64,000 nucleotides of DNA from Cupriavidus necator (GTDB lineage: Bacteria; Pseudomonadota; Gammaproteobacteria; Burkholderiales; Burkholderiaceae), in the NCBI GenBank assembly GCA_022041995.1, contig CP074390.1, positions 1,426,001 to 1,490,000 on the forward strand, in the 5' to 3' direction. The notes under the pieces were generated by a model. It had not been told where the DNA came from. It saw only the letters and a list, made by a program, of their open reading frames with translations, and made no database searches. Of this stretch, positions 39,295 through 48,212 are shown piece after piece. Positions within the stretch are counted from its first letter, which is position 1. Each line of letters opens with the position of its first letter. The translations under genes were made by a program, and so were the position numbers.

Positions 39295-40737
39295 ATGCAA
39301 ATCCAGAAGAACCAGGCCCGGAAGTACCCGGCGCGGAAGTACCCGGCCAATACGGCGGCCTTGCGCCGCAGGCTGATGCAGCTCGCGCTGGCCGCGATGC
39401 TGGCCACTACCGCGTGGTGCGCACTGGCGCCGCGCGCACAGGCGCAGGAAGCCGTGAACGCGCGCCAGTTGCGCCTGCTGGCCGGCGCGCAGAAGGAGAT
39501 CCGCAGCGCGCAGCCGGTGGAGCGCGTGGCGGTGGGCAACCCGGTGGTGGCCGATGCGCTGGTGCTGCGCATGCGCGGTGCCCCCAGCGTGCTGCTGGTG
39601 GCCAGGCAACCCGGTGCGACCGAAGTAATGGTGTGGACGCGCGGCGGCGCCGAACCGCTCATCTACAACGTGCAGGTCGATGCGATCGCGCCCGATGCCG
39701 ATGGCGCGAAGCTTGGCTATTCCGCGGCCGGTGCCACCATCACCGGCCAGTCGCCCGATGCCTATGCCGCGGCGCGCGCGCAGGCCGCGGCGCGCGCGGC
39801 CACCCCTGGCAAGACCGATGGCAAGCCCGGCCTGGTGGTGGATCGCTCTACCGTGCCGCTCTCAGGCACCGTGCAGGTCGACGTCAAGGTGGTGGAGATC
39901 AGCAAGACCGTGCTCAAGGAAGTCGGCATCAACTTCTTCCGCAACAACTCCGGCTTTGCCTTCGGCACGTTCTCGCCATCGACGCTGAACAAGTTCACCT
40001 TTACGCCCGGCAGCGGCGGCGCGCCGGGCAGTTTCAGCGCCGACATCGCGTCGCCGATGAGCAATGCCTTCAACCTGGTGGCCGCGTCGCTGACGCACGG
40101 CATCTTCGCCAATATCAGCCTGCTGGAGGCCAACGGCCTGGCACGCGTGCTGGCCGAGCCCAGCCTGGTGGCGCTGTCCGGCCAGAGCGCCAGCTTCCTG
40201 GCCGGCGGCGAGATCCCGATCCCGGTGCCGCAGGCGCTGGGCACGACCACCATCCAGTTCAAGCCGTTCGGTATCGGGCTGACGGTGTCGCCCACGGTGC
40301 TGTCGGCCGACCGCATCGCGCTGAAGGTGGCACCGGAGGCGAGCGATCTCGACCCCTCGCGCGGCATTTCGATCAATGGCGCGGTGGTGCCCGCCATCGT
40401 CACGCGGCGCGCCGACACCACGGTGGAACTGGGTGACGGCGAGAGCTTCGTGATCGGCGGGCTGGTCAGCCGCAACACCGTCAGCAACGTCAACAAGGTG
40501 CCGGTGCTGGGCGACCTGCCGGTGATCGGCGCCTTCTTCAAGAACCTGAATTTCCACCAGGAAGACCGTGAGCTGATGATCGTGGTCACGCCGCGCCTGG
40601 TGAAGCCGCTGGCCAAGGGCGCGCCGGCGGCGCAAGCCGTTGGTGCCGACGGCCGCACCAACGGCAGCCCCAATGTGTGGGGCTGGTATGTGCTGGGCGA
40701 ATTCGCGGACCCGACTTTGCCGGGCTTCTCAAAATAG
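39295..40737 (+). CDS. cpaC: CpaC/RcpA secretin of the Tad pilus
   Basis: The 480-residue product starts at the ATG 39295 with a signal peptide ending APRAQAQ. An N-terminal BON-like domain (RQLRLLAGAQKEIRSAQPVERVAVGNP) comes before the secretin domain, where ARVLAEPSLVALSGQSASFLAGGEIPIPV and DLPVIGAFFK are the family marks. It forms the outer-membrane pore for the Flp pilus. The upstream frame is open because of the cpaB frameshift, but the ATG here and the signal peptide show an independent gene. Confidence 0.93.
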   Translation: MQIQKNQARKYPARKYPANTAALRRRLMQLALAAMLATTAWCALAPRAQAQEAVNARQLRLLAGAQKEIRSAQPVERVAVGNPVVADALVLRMRGAPSVLLVARQPGATEVMVWTRGGAEPLIYNVQVDAIAPDADGAKLGYSAAGATITGQSPDAYAAARAQAAARAATPGKTDGKPGLVVDRSTVPLSGTVQVDVKVVEISKTVLKEVGINFFRNNSGFAFGTFSPSTLNKFTFTPGSGGAPGSFSADIASPMSNAFNLVAASLTHGIFANISLLEANGLARVLAEPSLVALSGQSASFLAGGEIPIPVPQALGTTTIQFKPFGIGLTVSPTVLSADRIALKVAPEASDLDPSRGISINGAVVPAIVTRRADTTVELGDGESFVIGGLVSRNTVSNVNKVPVLGDLPVIGAFFKNLNFHQEDRELMIVVTPRLVKPLAKGAPAAQAVGADGRTNGSPNVWGWYVLGEFADPTLPGFSK

Positions 40738-40783
40738 CCGCTGGCCGTGCCGGCAGGCATGGCCAACGGCTTGAGGCAGAGAG

Positions 40784-41977
40784 ATGGACTATTTTCTGTT
40801 GCATGCAACGCAGGGCGAAGTGAAGGACTGGCTGGGCAAGATCCTGGGCGGGCTGGGCGCGCTGGTGGCCGAAGGCGGCGCCCAGGAAGCCTTTCTCGAG
40901 CGCGTGGCTCAGCTGCGCCCGGGGCTGGTGTTCCTGCACTTCTCGACGGAGCTGGCCGGCGCGTCGGCGCGGCTGGGCGAGCAGCTGCTGCGGCTCTTCC
41001 CAGGCCTGCCGCTGGTCGCGGTGGGCCACGCCGACGAGCCCGGCATCATGCTGGCGGCGCTGCGCGTGGGCGTGAAAGACTTTATCGACCTGCGCGACGC
41101 GCCGGCCGATGCCGAGGCCGTGGTCAAGCGCCTGGCCGTGCCGGGCGAGCAGGTGCGCCCGGCCGATTCGGCGCGCCAGGGCAAGATCGTGGCGCTGCTG
41201 GGCGCACGCCCCGGCGTGGGCGTGACCAGCCTGGCCGTGAACCTGGCCGCGGCGGCACGCCGCCACCTGCCGCTGAACGAAAAGACCGATGCGCGCGCCG
41301 AAGTGCTGCTGCTGGACCTGGGCCTGCCGGCGCGCGACGGCGCGCTGTACCTGAACCTGAGCCCGGGCTTCCACTTTGTCGAGGCGGTGCGCAACCTGCG
41401 CCGCTTCGACCAGGTCTTCGTGCAGACCGCGCTGACGCGCCACGGTAATGGCGTGTGCGTGCTGCCGCTGCCCGCGGCGCTGGGCGAACTGCGCGACATC
41501 TCCTACTCCGAAGCCATCGGCCTGCTGGAGCGGCTGCGCGCGTTCTTCGACATGCAGATCATCGACCTGGGCGGCTTCGGCAATGCCGAGTTCACCGCGC
41601 AGATCGTCAAGGCCGCCGACAGCGTGGTGCTGGTGGCCGACCAGAGCGTGGGCGCGATCGTCTCGGCCGCGGAGCTGGTGCATGAACTGCGCGCGCGCGA
41701 GGTGGAGCGCGACGACCTGCACCTGCTGGTGTCGCGCTTCGATGCGCGCCTGGGAGTGGATGCCGCGCAGATCGCACACCGCGTGGGCGTGCAGTCGGTG
41801 GGCACGCTGCCTGACAGCCGCGCGCCGCTGGTGCTGGCCATGAACCGCGGCGCAGTGCTGGCCGACGACGATCCGCACGACCCCTATGTGCGCGCGCTGG
41901 CCGACCTGCTGGCGCGGATGAAGGAAAAACTGCCTGAGGCGCTGCGCGCGGTGCGCGTGGCACGCACTGGAAGCTGA
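40784..41977 (+). CDS. tadZ: TadZ/CpaE pilus assembly ATPase-like protein
   Basis: The 397-residue product has an N-terminal receiver-like domain (to about residue 125) and a MinD/ParA-like domain. The Walker A is GARPGVGVTSLA: the usual lysine-rich KGGVGKT is altered (R-P-G-V-G-V-T), with valine in place of the catalytic lysine. Such non-canonical forms are known for TadZ, which acts as a polar localisation hub for the Tad machine. It lies 46 nt after cpaC. Confidence 0.9.
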   Translation: MDYFLLHATQGEVKDWLGKILGGLGALVAEGGAQEAFLERVAQLRPGLVFLHFSTELAGASARLGEQLLRLFPGLPLVAVGHADEPGIMLAALRVGVKDFIDLRDAPADAEAVVKRLAVPGEQVRPADSARQGKIVALLGARPGVGVTSLAVNLAAAARRHLPLNEKTDARAEVLLLDLGLPARDGALYLNLSPGFHFVEAVRNLRRFDQVFVQTALTRHGNGVCVLPLPAALGELRDISYSEAIGLLERLRAFFDMQIIDLGGFGNAEFTAQIVKAADSVVLVADQSVGAIVSAAELVHELRAREVERDDLHLLVSRFDARLGVDAAQIAHRVGVQSVGTLPDSRAPLVLAMNRGAVLADDDPHDPYVRALADLLARMKEKLPEALRAVRVARTGS

Positions 41978-41978
41978 C

Positions 41979-43295
41979 ATGACGCAAGCGATTGAATTTT
42001 CCGATAACACCCCCGCACCGTTCCCGGTCTCGCAGGAATTCCAGAACATCAAGGAAGCGGCGCACGAGCACCTGCTGACCCGCATCGAAGAGCTTGGCGC
42101 AGAGTTCGGCCGCTGGTCGCGCACCGCGATCCAGCGCTTTGTCGACCTGGAGCTCGAGAGCTTTACCCGGTTGCGCCGCATCCCCATCAACGAGGCCGAG
42201 CTGCGCCAGATCGCCGAGGCGCTGACCAAGGAGCTGGCCGGCTTCGGCCCGATCGAAGACCTGCTCAATGACCCCGCGGTGGAAGACATCCTGGTCAACG
42301 GCCACCTTGACGTCTACGTGTCGCGCCACGGCGTGCTGGAGCGCATCCCGGTGCGCTTTACCGACAGCGGCCACCTGCTGCGCATCGTGCGCCGCATCCT
42401 GGCGCCGATCGGCAGGCGGCTGGACGAGTCCAACCCGATGGTCGATGCGCGCCTGCCCGACGGCGGCCGCATCAACGTGGTGATCCCGCCGCTGGCGCTG
42501 GAAGGCCCGGTGGTGTCGATCCGCAAGTTCCGCAAGGACCCGATGACGCCTGCCGACCTGCAGGCGCTGGGCACCATGAGCCCCGAGATCTGCGACCTGC
42601 TGCAGGCCGCGGTGCAGGCGCGCTGCAATATCCTGGTGAGCGGCGGCACCAGCTCGGGCAAGACTTCGCTGCTCAACGCGCTGGCCACTTTCGTGCCGAC
42701 CACCGAGCGCGTCATCACCATCGAGGACACCGCCGAGCTGGCGCTGAACCACCCGCACGTGGTGCGGCTGGAAAGCCGTCCCGGCGGCTTCGAGGGCACC
42801 GGCGTGGTGTCGATCCGCGACCTGCTGCGCAACAGCCTGCGCATGCGCCCGGACCGCATCATCGTGGGTGAAGTGCGCGGCGGCGAGGTGTTGGAAATGC
42901 TGCAGGCGATGAGCACCGGCCACGACGGCTCGATGGGCACCATCCACGCCAGCAGCCCGCGCGAATGCCTGTACCGGCTGGAGATGCTGGCGGGCTTTGC
43001 CGGCTTCCAGGGCAGTGAACTGAGCCTGCGGCGCCAGATTGCCAACGCCATCGACTTCATCGTGCAGATCGCGCGCCTGTCCAACGGCAAGCGCCGCATC
43101 GTCTCGATCACCGAGGTCACCGGGCTGGGCGACAACATCATCTCGACCCAGGAGCTGTACCGCCATGAGCCCTTCATGAACCCGGACGGCACCGAGACCG
43201 ACCGCTGGCTCTCGCTCGGCTTGCTGCCGCACTCGCCCAAGCTGGCGCGCATGCGCGGTCCGGGTTTCATGCTGGACGACCGCTTCGATGTCTAG
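41979..43295 (+). CDS. tadA: TadA/CpaF secretion ATPase
   Basis: The 438-residue hexameric ATPase has Walker A GGTSSGKTSLLN (about residues 221-232), the Asp-box ITIEDTAEL, the Walker B region MRPDRIIVGEVRGGE and the His-box MGTIHAS. It powers extension and retraction of the Flp pilus. It starts immediately after tadZ and overlaps tadB by 8 nt. Confidence 0.96.
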   Translation: MTQAIEFSDNTPAPFPVSQEFQNIKEAAHEHLLTRIEELGAEFGRWSRTAIQRFVDLELESFTRLRRIPINEAELRQIAEALTKELAGFGPIEDLLNDPAVEDILVNGHLDVYVSRHGVLERIPVRFTDSGHLLRIVRRILAPIGRRLDESNPMVDARLPDGGRINVVIPPLALEGPVVSIRKFRKDPMTPADLQALGTMSPEICDLLQAAVQARCNILVSGGTSSGKTSLLNALATFVPTTERVITIEDTAELALNHPHVVRLESRPGGFEGTGVVSIRDLLRNSLRMRPDRIIVGEVRGGEVLEMLQAMSTGHDGSMGTIHASSPRECLYRLEMLAGFAGFQGSELSLRRQIANAIDFIVQIARLSNGKRRIVSITEVTGLGDNIISTQELYRHEPFMNPDGTETDRWLSLGLLPHSPKLARMRGPGFMLDDRFDV

Positions 43296-44214
43296 CGCCA
43301 CGCTGCTGCTCGCCGCCATGGCCCTGGTCATCACCGGCCTGGGCCTGCTGCTGCTGGCCAGCGCGCAGGCGCGTGCGCGCCGCGAGCAGCAGCAGGCCTT
43401 CCTGCAGGCGCAGACCGAGCAGGTGCGCCTGCGCTATGCACAGGCGCCGGATCCGGCGCTGCAATTGCCCGCGCGCGACTTGCGCCGCCGCTGGGACGAC
43501 TTCCTGCGGCGTGCCGAACTGGCGCCGACGCGGCGCACCGCCATCGTCTGGATCACCCCGGTGGTGCTGTGCACGCTGGCCGGCGCCGTGGCGGGGCAAT
43601 GGCTGGGCGCGGTGTCGGCCCTCATCGTGGCGCTGGCAGTGGCGGCGTTCGCGGCATGGAACCGCGTGCGCCGCCTGCACAAGAAGCTGCTGTCGCAACT
43701 GCCCGGGTTCCTGGACGGCGTGGTGCGGCTGATGACGATCGGCAGCAGCGTGCCGGCGGCGTTCCAGAATTCGATCGCCAATACCGAGGCGCCGCTGCGC
43801 CAATGCCTGGTGCAGGCCATCCACCTGCAGCGCGCCGGCAAGGAGCTTGACCAGGCGGTGCTGCAGGTCGGGCGCGTGTACAAGGTCGAGGAACTGGTGC
43901 TGGTGGCTTCCGTGCTGCGCCTGTCGGTGCGCTACGGCGGCCGCGCCGATGTGGTGATGGAGCGCACCGCCGCCTTCATGCGCGACCGCGAACAGGCCCA
44001 GCGCGAGCTGATGGCGCTGTCGGCCGAGACCCGGCTGTCGGCGTGGATCCTGGGGCTGCTGCCGCTGGTGGTGGCCGGCGGCCTGTTCATGCTGAACGCG
44101 GGCTACATCATGATGATGTGGAAGGATCCCACCGGCAAATCGATGCTGCTGTCGGCCCTGGCGCTGGAAATTGCCGGGGCCTTCATGCTGTACCGGCTGG
44201 CCAAGTCGATCTGA
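43288..44214 (+). CDS. tadB: TadB inner-membrane platform protein
   Basis: The 308-residue product has an N-terminal helix, a pair of central helices and a T2SS-F domain (residues about 130-265, with SVPAAFQNSIANTEAPL..LVLVASVLRLSVRYGG) before two C-terminal helices. It overlaps tadA by 8 nt. TadB and TadC form the platform on which TadA acts. Confidence 0.94.
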   Translation: MSSATLLLAAMALVITGLGLLLLASAQARARREQQQAFLQAQTEQVRLRYAQAPDPALQLPARDLRRRWDDFLRRAELAPTRRTAIVWITPVVLCTLAGAVAGQWLGAVSALIVALAVAAFAAWNRVRRLHKKLLSQLPGFLDGVVRLMTIGSSVPAAFQNSIANTEAPLRQCLVQAIHLQRAGKELDQAVLQVGRVYKVEELVLVASVLRLSVRYGGRADVVMERTAAFMRDREQAQRELMALSAETRLSAWILGLLPLVVAGGLFMLNAGYIMMMWKDPTGKSMLLSALALEIAGAFMLYRLAKSI

Positions 44215-44245
44215 GCGGCATGCCAGCACGCAGACAAGAGCCAAC

Positions 44246-45286
44246 ATGGACCGCCTGACACTGATTTCGCTCAGCCTGCTGGCTGCCGCTTGCGGCGTGG
44301 GCGTACTGACGCTGCCGCTGTTGCGCGACTGGCGCCAGCGCCGGCTGGCGGCGCGCACCATCGACGGCGCGCTGGCGCGGCAGCGCGCGGCGGAAGCTGC
44401 CCAGGCCGCGCACGCCGCGCAGGCCGCGGCCCCCGCTGCGCCGGGCACCCAGGCTGCGGCAAAGGCCGGTGCCGCCGCGCCGCAGGGCAGGGCGGCTACG
44501 GCAATCGGGGCACAACTGGGCGCGCGCGTGGGCGAGCGCATCAGTGCCCACTGGCTGGATTCGCGCCTTGGGCGCGCGGTGGTGACGCCGGAAGACCAGC
44601 AACTGCTGGAGCAATGCGGATGGTACGGGCCGCAGTCGCGCATGCTGTTCGGCGTGCTGCGGCTGGGGCTGCCGTTGGCCCTGGCGCTGGCTGCCATGCT
44701 CTGGCACGTGGGCGCGGGCGCCTTCGCCATGGTCGCATGGGGCTTCGGCACGTTTGCGCTGGCCTACCTGGCCCCCAAGTGGCACCTGCGCCGCCGTGCC
44801 GCGGCCCGCCTGTGCATGGTCGATGACGAGCTGCCGGTGCTGATCGACATGCTGCGCCTGCTGCAGGGCGTGGGCCTGTCGATCGACCAGAGCCTGCAGG
44901 TGATCGTGGCCGAGTTCGGCAGCATGCTGCGCGTGCTGGGGCCGGAGCTGGCACGCGCCAACCAGCAGTTTGCCTCGGGACGCTCGCGCGAACAGACGCT
45001 CTTGCGCATCGGCCGGCTGTTCGACAGTGAAGACCTGAAGAGTCTGATCACGCTGCTGACGCAGGTGGACAAGCACGGCGGCGCGGTGCAGGAGCCGCTG
45101 CGCCAGTTCGGCCTGCGCATGCAGGAGGCGCGCAAATCGCGCATGAAGGACGAGATCGGCCGGCTGACGGTCAAGATGACCGCGGTGATGGTAGTGAGCC
45201 TGCTGCCGGTGCTGCTGATCCTGACCGCGGGCCCCGGCTTTCTCGGGGTGATCCGCATGCTGGCACACATGGGAGGGACGCGATGA
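44246..45286 (+). CDS. tadC: TadC inner-membrane platform protein
   Basis: The 346-residue product starts at the ATG 44246. A membrane helix and an alanine-rich linker are followed by two helices and a T2SS-F domain (DELPVLIDMLRLLQGVGLSIDQSL..LITLLTQVDKHGGAVQEPL). It overlaps tadD by 4 nt (ATGA). The alanine-rich linker (about residues 50-85) is longer than usual. Confidence 0.93.
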   Translation: MDRLTLISLSLLAAACGVGVLTLPLLRDWRQRRLAARTIDGALARQRAAEAAQAAHAAQAAAPAAPGTQAAAKAGAAAPQGRAATAIGAQLGARVGERISAHWLDSRLGRAVVTPEDQQLLEQCGWYGPQSRMLFGVLRLGLPLALALAAMLWHVGAGAFAMVAWGFGTFALAYLAPKWHLRRRAAARLCMVDDELPVLIDMLRLLQGVGLSIDQSLQVIVAEFGSMLRVLGPELARANQQFASGRSREQTLLRIGRLFDSEDLKSLITLLTQVDKHGGAVQEPLRQFGLRMQEARKSRMKDEIGRLTVKMTAVMVVSLLPVLLILTAGPGFLGVIRMLAHMGGTR

Positions 45287-46146
45287 CGCGCTCAGTCGGT
45301 CCGGCACTGGGCCGGATCTCGAAAATGGCGGCGTGCCTGCTGCTGGCGGCGCTGTCGGGCTGCGCCGCCAATCCAAACGGGGCCGCGGCCATGCATGAGC
45401 AGGCCGAGGCCCAGGTGGAACTGGCCAGGCTGCGCGACAAGACCGCGCGCGCCGAATACAGCGAGCAGGCGGTCTACCTGGGCCTGATCCGCAAGATGCA
45501 GCAGGACGGTCTCTACTTTGCCTCGCTGGCGCATATCGAGGTCTACGTGAAGCGCTTCGGCGCCGGCCCGGAGATCCAGGCGATGCGCGCCGATGCGCTG
45601 CGCGAGGCCGGGCAGGACAAGGCCGCCACCGATGCTTACCAGCAACTTGCAGCGACGTCGCAAGGCGAGCAGGCCGCGCATGCGCACCACGGGCTCGGCC
45701 TGCTGGCGGGGCGCCAGGATGACTTTGCGCGCGCCGTCAATGAGCTGCGCCAGGCCGCCGCGCTCGACCCTGTCAATCCGCGCATCTCCAGCGACCTGGG
45801 CTATGCGCTGATGCGTGCGGGCGCGCTGCAGGACGCACGCGTGCCGGTGATGCAGGCGCTGGAACTGGACGGGCGCAATCCGCGTGTGATCAGCAACGCC
45901 GTGGTGTGGCTGATGGCCGACGGCAAGCGCGCGCAGGCCAACGCCATGATGCAGAAGGCCGCACTGCCGGAAGCCACGCGCAGCGCCATCCGCAAGGAAG
46001 CCGACCGCATCGCCCGCGCCAGCGCGGCGCGCGGCCGTGCAGCGGCCCGTCCGGCGCCGGCAGTGCGGGCGCCATCGAAACCCGCCACCACCGCCCCGGC
46101 CACCTCGGTGGCGGCCGTGGCCGCGACCGCAGGGGCTACCCCATGA
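45283..46146 (+). CDS. tadD: TadD TPR lipoprotein
   Basis: The 287-residue product has a lipobox LSGC (Cys about residue 27) and tetratricopeptide repeats, such as AHHGLGLLAGRQDDFARAVNELRQAAALDP and NPRISSDLGYALMRAGALQDARVPVMQALELD. An alanine/proline-rich tail follows. TadD is a pilotin-like factor needed for secretin assembly. It overlaps both neighbours by 4 nt. Confidence 0.9.
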   Translation: MTRSVGPALGRISKMAACLLLAALSGCAANPNGAAAMHEQAEAQVELARLRDKTARAEYSEQAVYLGLIRKMQQDGLYFASLAHIEVYVKRFGAGPEIQAMRADALREAGQDKAATDAYQQLAATSQGEQAAHAHHGLGLLAGRQDDFARAVNELRQAAALDPVNPRISSDLGYALMRAGALQDARVPVMQALELDGRNPRVISNAVVWLMADGKRAQANAMMQKAALPEATRSAIRKEADRIARASAARGRAAARPAPAVRAPSKPATTAPATSVAAVAATAGATP

Positions 46147-46490
46147 CCGCCATGTTCCGCATTGCCATCCCGACGCTCTGCCTGCTGATGCTGGCGCCCG
46201 TCGCGCAGGCGCAGACCGACCGCGCGACCGAGACCGCCGCCGCCACCGGCATGCCGGCAGGCAGCCCGGCGCAACGCGAGATCGGCGCCGACACGCGCGC
46301 CATCCTTGCGATCCAGCGCGAAGGCATGCAGGCCGGCCCCATGCTGCCGATGCACGGCGAGCAGGCCGCGCTGGGCTATGAGCGTTACATGAACAGCTTC
46401 CGCTTCGCGCTGCCGGAGTTCTACACGGGGCAGGCCAACGCCAGCACCGCGCGCGCCGGCTCCGCTGGCCAGATGCTGGGCGGCAAATGA
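46143..46490 (+). CDS. Small exported protein, DUF3613-like, within the tad locus
   Basis: The 115-residue product has a signal peptide (to about AQAQ, residue 24) and a conserved-looking segment MHGEQAALGYERYMNSFRFALPEFYTG. I match it to DUF3613 from memory with moderate certainty; such small genes sit between tadD and tadG in Burkholderiaceae tad loci. Overlaps of 4 nt on both sides (with tadD and tadG) tie its translation to the locus, so a role in pilus assembly is likely though unassigned. Confidence 0.7.
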   Translation: MTAMFRIAIPTLCLLMLAPVAQAQTDRATETAAATGMPAGSPAQREIGADTRAILAIQREGMQAGPMLPMHGEQAALGYERYMNSFRFALPEFYTGQANASTARAGSAGQMLGGK

Positions 46491-48174
46491 GCTTGCGCCA
46501 GCCGCGGCGGCGCCGGGCACCTCGATCCGCACGCGGCGCCATCAGTGTGATGGCGGCGCTGCTGATCGCCACCGTGGCGATTGCCGCGCTGGTGTCGATC
46601 GACGTGGGGCATGTGTTCATGCGCCAGCGGCAGTTGCAGAACATGGTGGATCTGGCCGCGATGTCGGCGGCGCAGCAGCTTAAGCGGGCGGATAGCGCGG
46701 CGAATCTCAACGCCGCTGTGCTGGGTACGGTCAGAAATATCGGTGCGAAGAACGGGTATCCGTCGGGCACTGCAATGGGTTGCGGCGATGCTACCGGTGG
46801 CGGCGCGGATGCCATGACGGCCTGTCTTGGCGTGTGGGACCCGGCGAGCGGCGAGCCCAGGCATTTCAGCGCCGCCTACAATCCGGCCCAGCTGTCGCCC
46901 AATGCCGTGCGAGTTCAGGCCACGCAGACTGTGCCGATCCTGTTCGTGATCGATGGGGGTAGCGGCCGGCAGCTGTTTGCGGAATCGATTGCCAGCGGCA
47001 GCCCGCCGGTGGCGGCGTTTTCGCTCGGGACCGGGTTGCTGGATGTCAATTCGGCCAACAGCCTGCTAAGCGTTCTGTTGGGGAGCTCGGTGCAATTGTC
47101 GGCCGTGGATTGGGAAGGACTGGTCAATGCCAATGTGACGCTGGATCAGCTACGCGTGCGGGCAAACGTGGGTACTGTGGACCAGCTGCTGAACACTGCG
47201 CTGAGCCTGCGGGATTTCTACGCGCTCGTGCTCGGTGCGGCCGGCCGCGATGCGTTGTTGAACACGATGCTGGGCAGTCCACCGACCACGCTGGGCGCGG
47301 GCGGTGCGGGAGTCGCGGTGTCGCTGGCCCGGTTGCTGCAGCTTGGAGTGTTGGCGCCAGCGGCATCGTCGGCTGCGGAGGTGGGACTTAGCGTGGCCCA
47401 GCTGCTGCTGGCAGGGGCGCAGGTGGCGCGGGGCGATGCGGCGGTGGCGCTCCCGGTGACGGTGCAATTGCCGGCGGGATTGAGTGGCCTGAGTGCCAGC
47501 GTGCAGGTGATCCAGCCGCCGGTGATGGCGGTGGGACCCGCGCGCAAGCTGACCGACAACCCGGCAACATGGCAAACATCGGCGCACTCCGCGCAGGTAG
47601 AGGTCGCGTTGGCTGCTACCGTATCGAGTGGTCCAATCAGTGGCTTGCTCGGCGTCCAGCTCAACGTGCCCCTGCATATCGCCGCCGCCGAAGCTACGGC
47701 TGACCTGACCGGTCTGCAGTGTGCGGCGGCACCTGCTGACCGTCGTGCCACGCTGCATGTCACACCCGGTCTGGTAAGCGCTTGTCTCACGAACCAATGC
47801 ACAGGTGGCAAGGTGACGATCGGCACGGCGTCGACACTCTTCCAGCCGCTGATCAAGCTTGTGGTAGTCGATAATCCGAAATACCGCAGTACGGCGGGCA
47901 GTGATATCACCCTCGCGCCCGGCGGACATGCGCAAGTGGGCACGACCAACCCGGTCGGAGGAATCTTCTCCCAGGTGCTCGCGTTGCAGGTCACGCCCGA
48001 GGTGCTGGGCATCCCAATCCCGCTTTCCGTCGACCTGAGCGCCTTGCTGGTCCCCTCGGCGCGGCACTGGACGCAGTCCTGCCATCCGTTCTCGCGCAGG
48101 CAGGCATCCAGCTAGGCACCGCCGACCTCTGGGTCCACAGCATCGACTGCAACAATGCCGAACTGGTGTACTGA
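46487..48174 (+). CDS. tadG: TadG-like minor pseudopilin, apparent 3' frameshift
   Basis: The N-terminus RSARGAISVMAALLIATVAIAALVSIDVGHVFMRQRQLQNMVDLAAMSAAQQL is the TadG signature. The long periplasmic part contains few known motifs. The frame from 46487 stops at 48115 after SCHPFSRRQASS. The conserved end VHSIDCNNAELVY lies in another frame and stops at 48172-48174. One additional C in the run at 48052-48055 would join them into a 562-residue protein. It follows the DUF3613-like gene with a 4-nt overlap. Confidence 0.85.
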
Positions 48175-48212
48175 GCCATGATCGCGCCAAACCGCCTGAT
48201 GGCAGAAATCGA

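Noticed and set aside
38323..40737. Single 804-residue CpaB-CpaC fusion protein
   Set aside because: The true cpaB C-terminus ends at 39275 in another frame and cpaC has its own ATG and signal peptide at 39295; the fusion is a consequence of one missing base.
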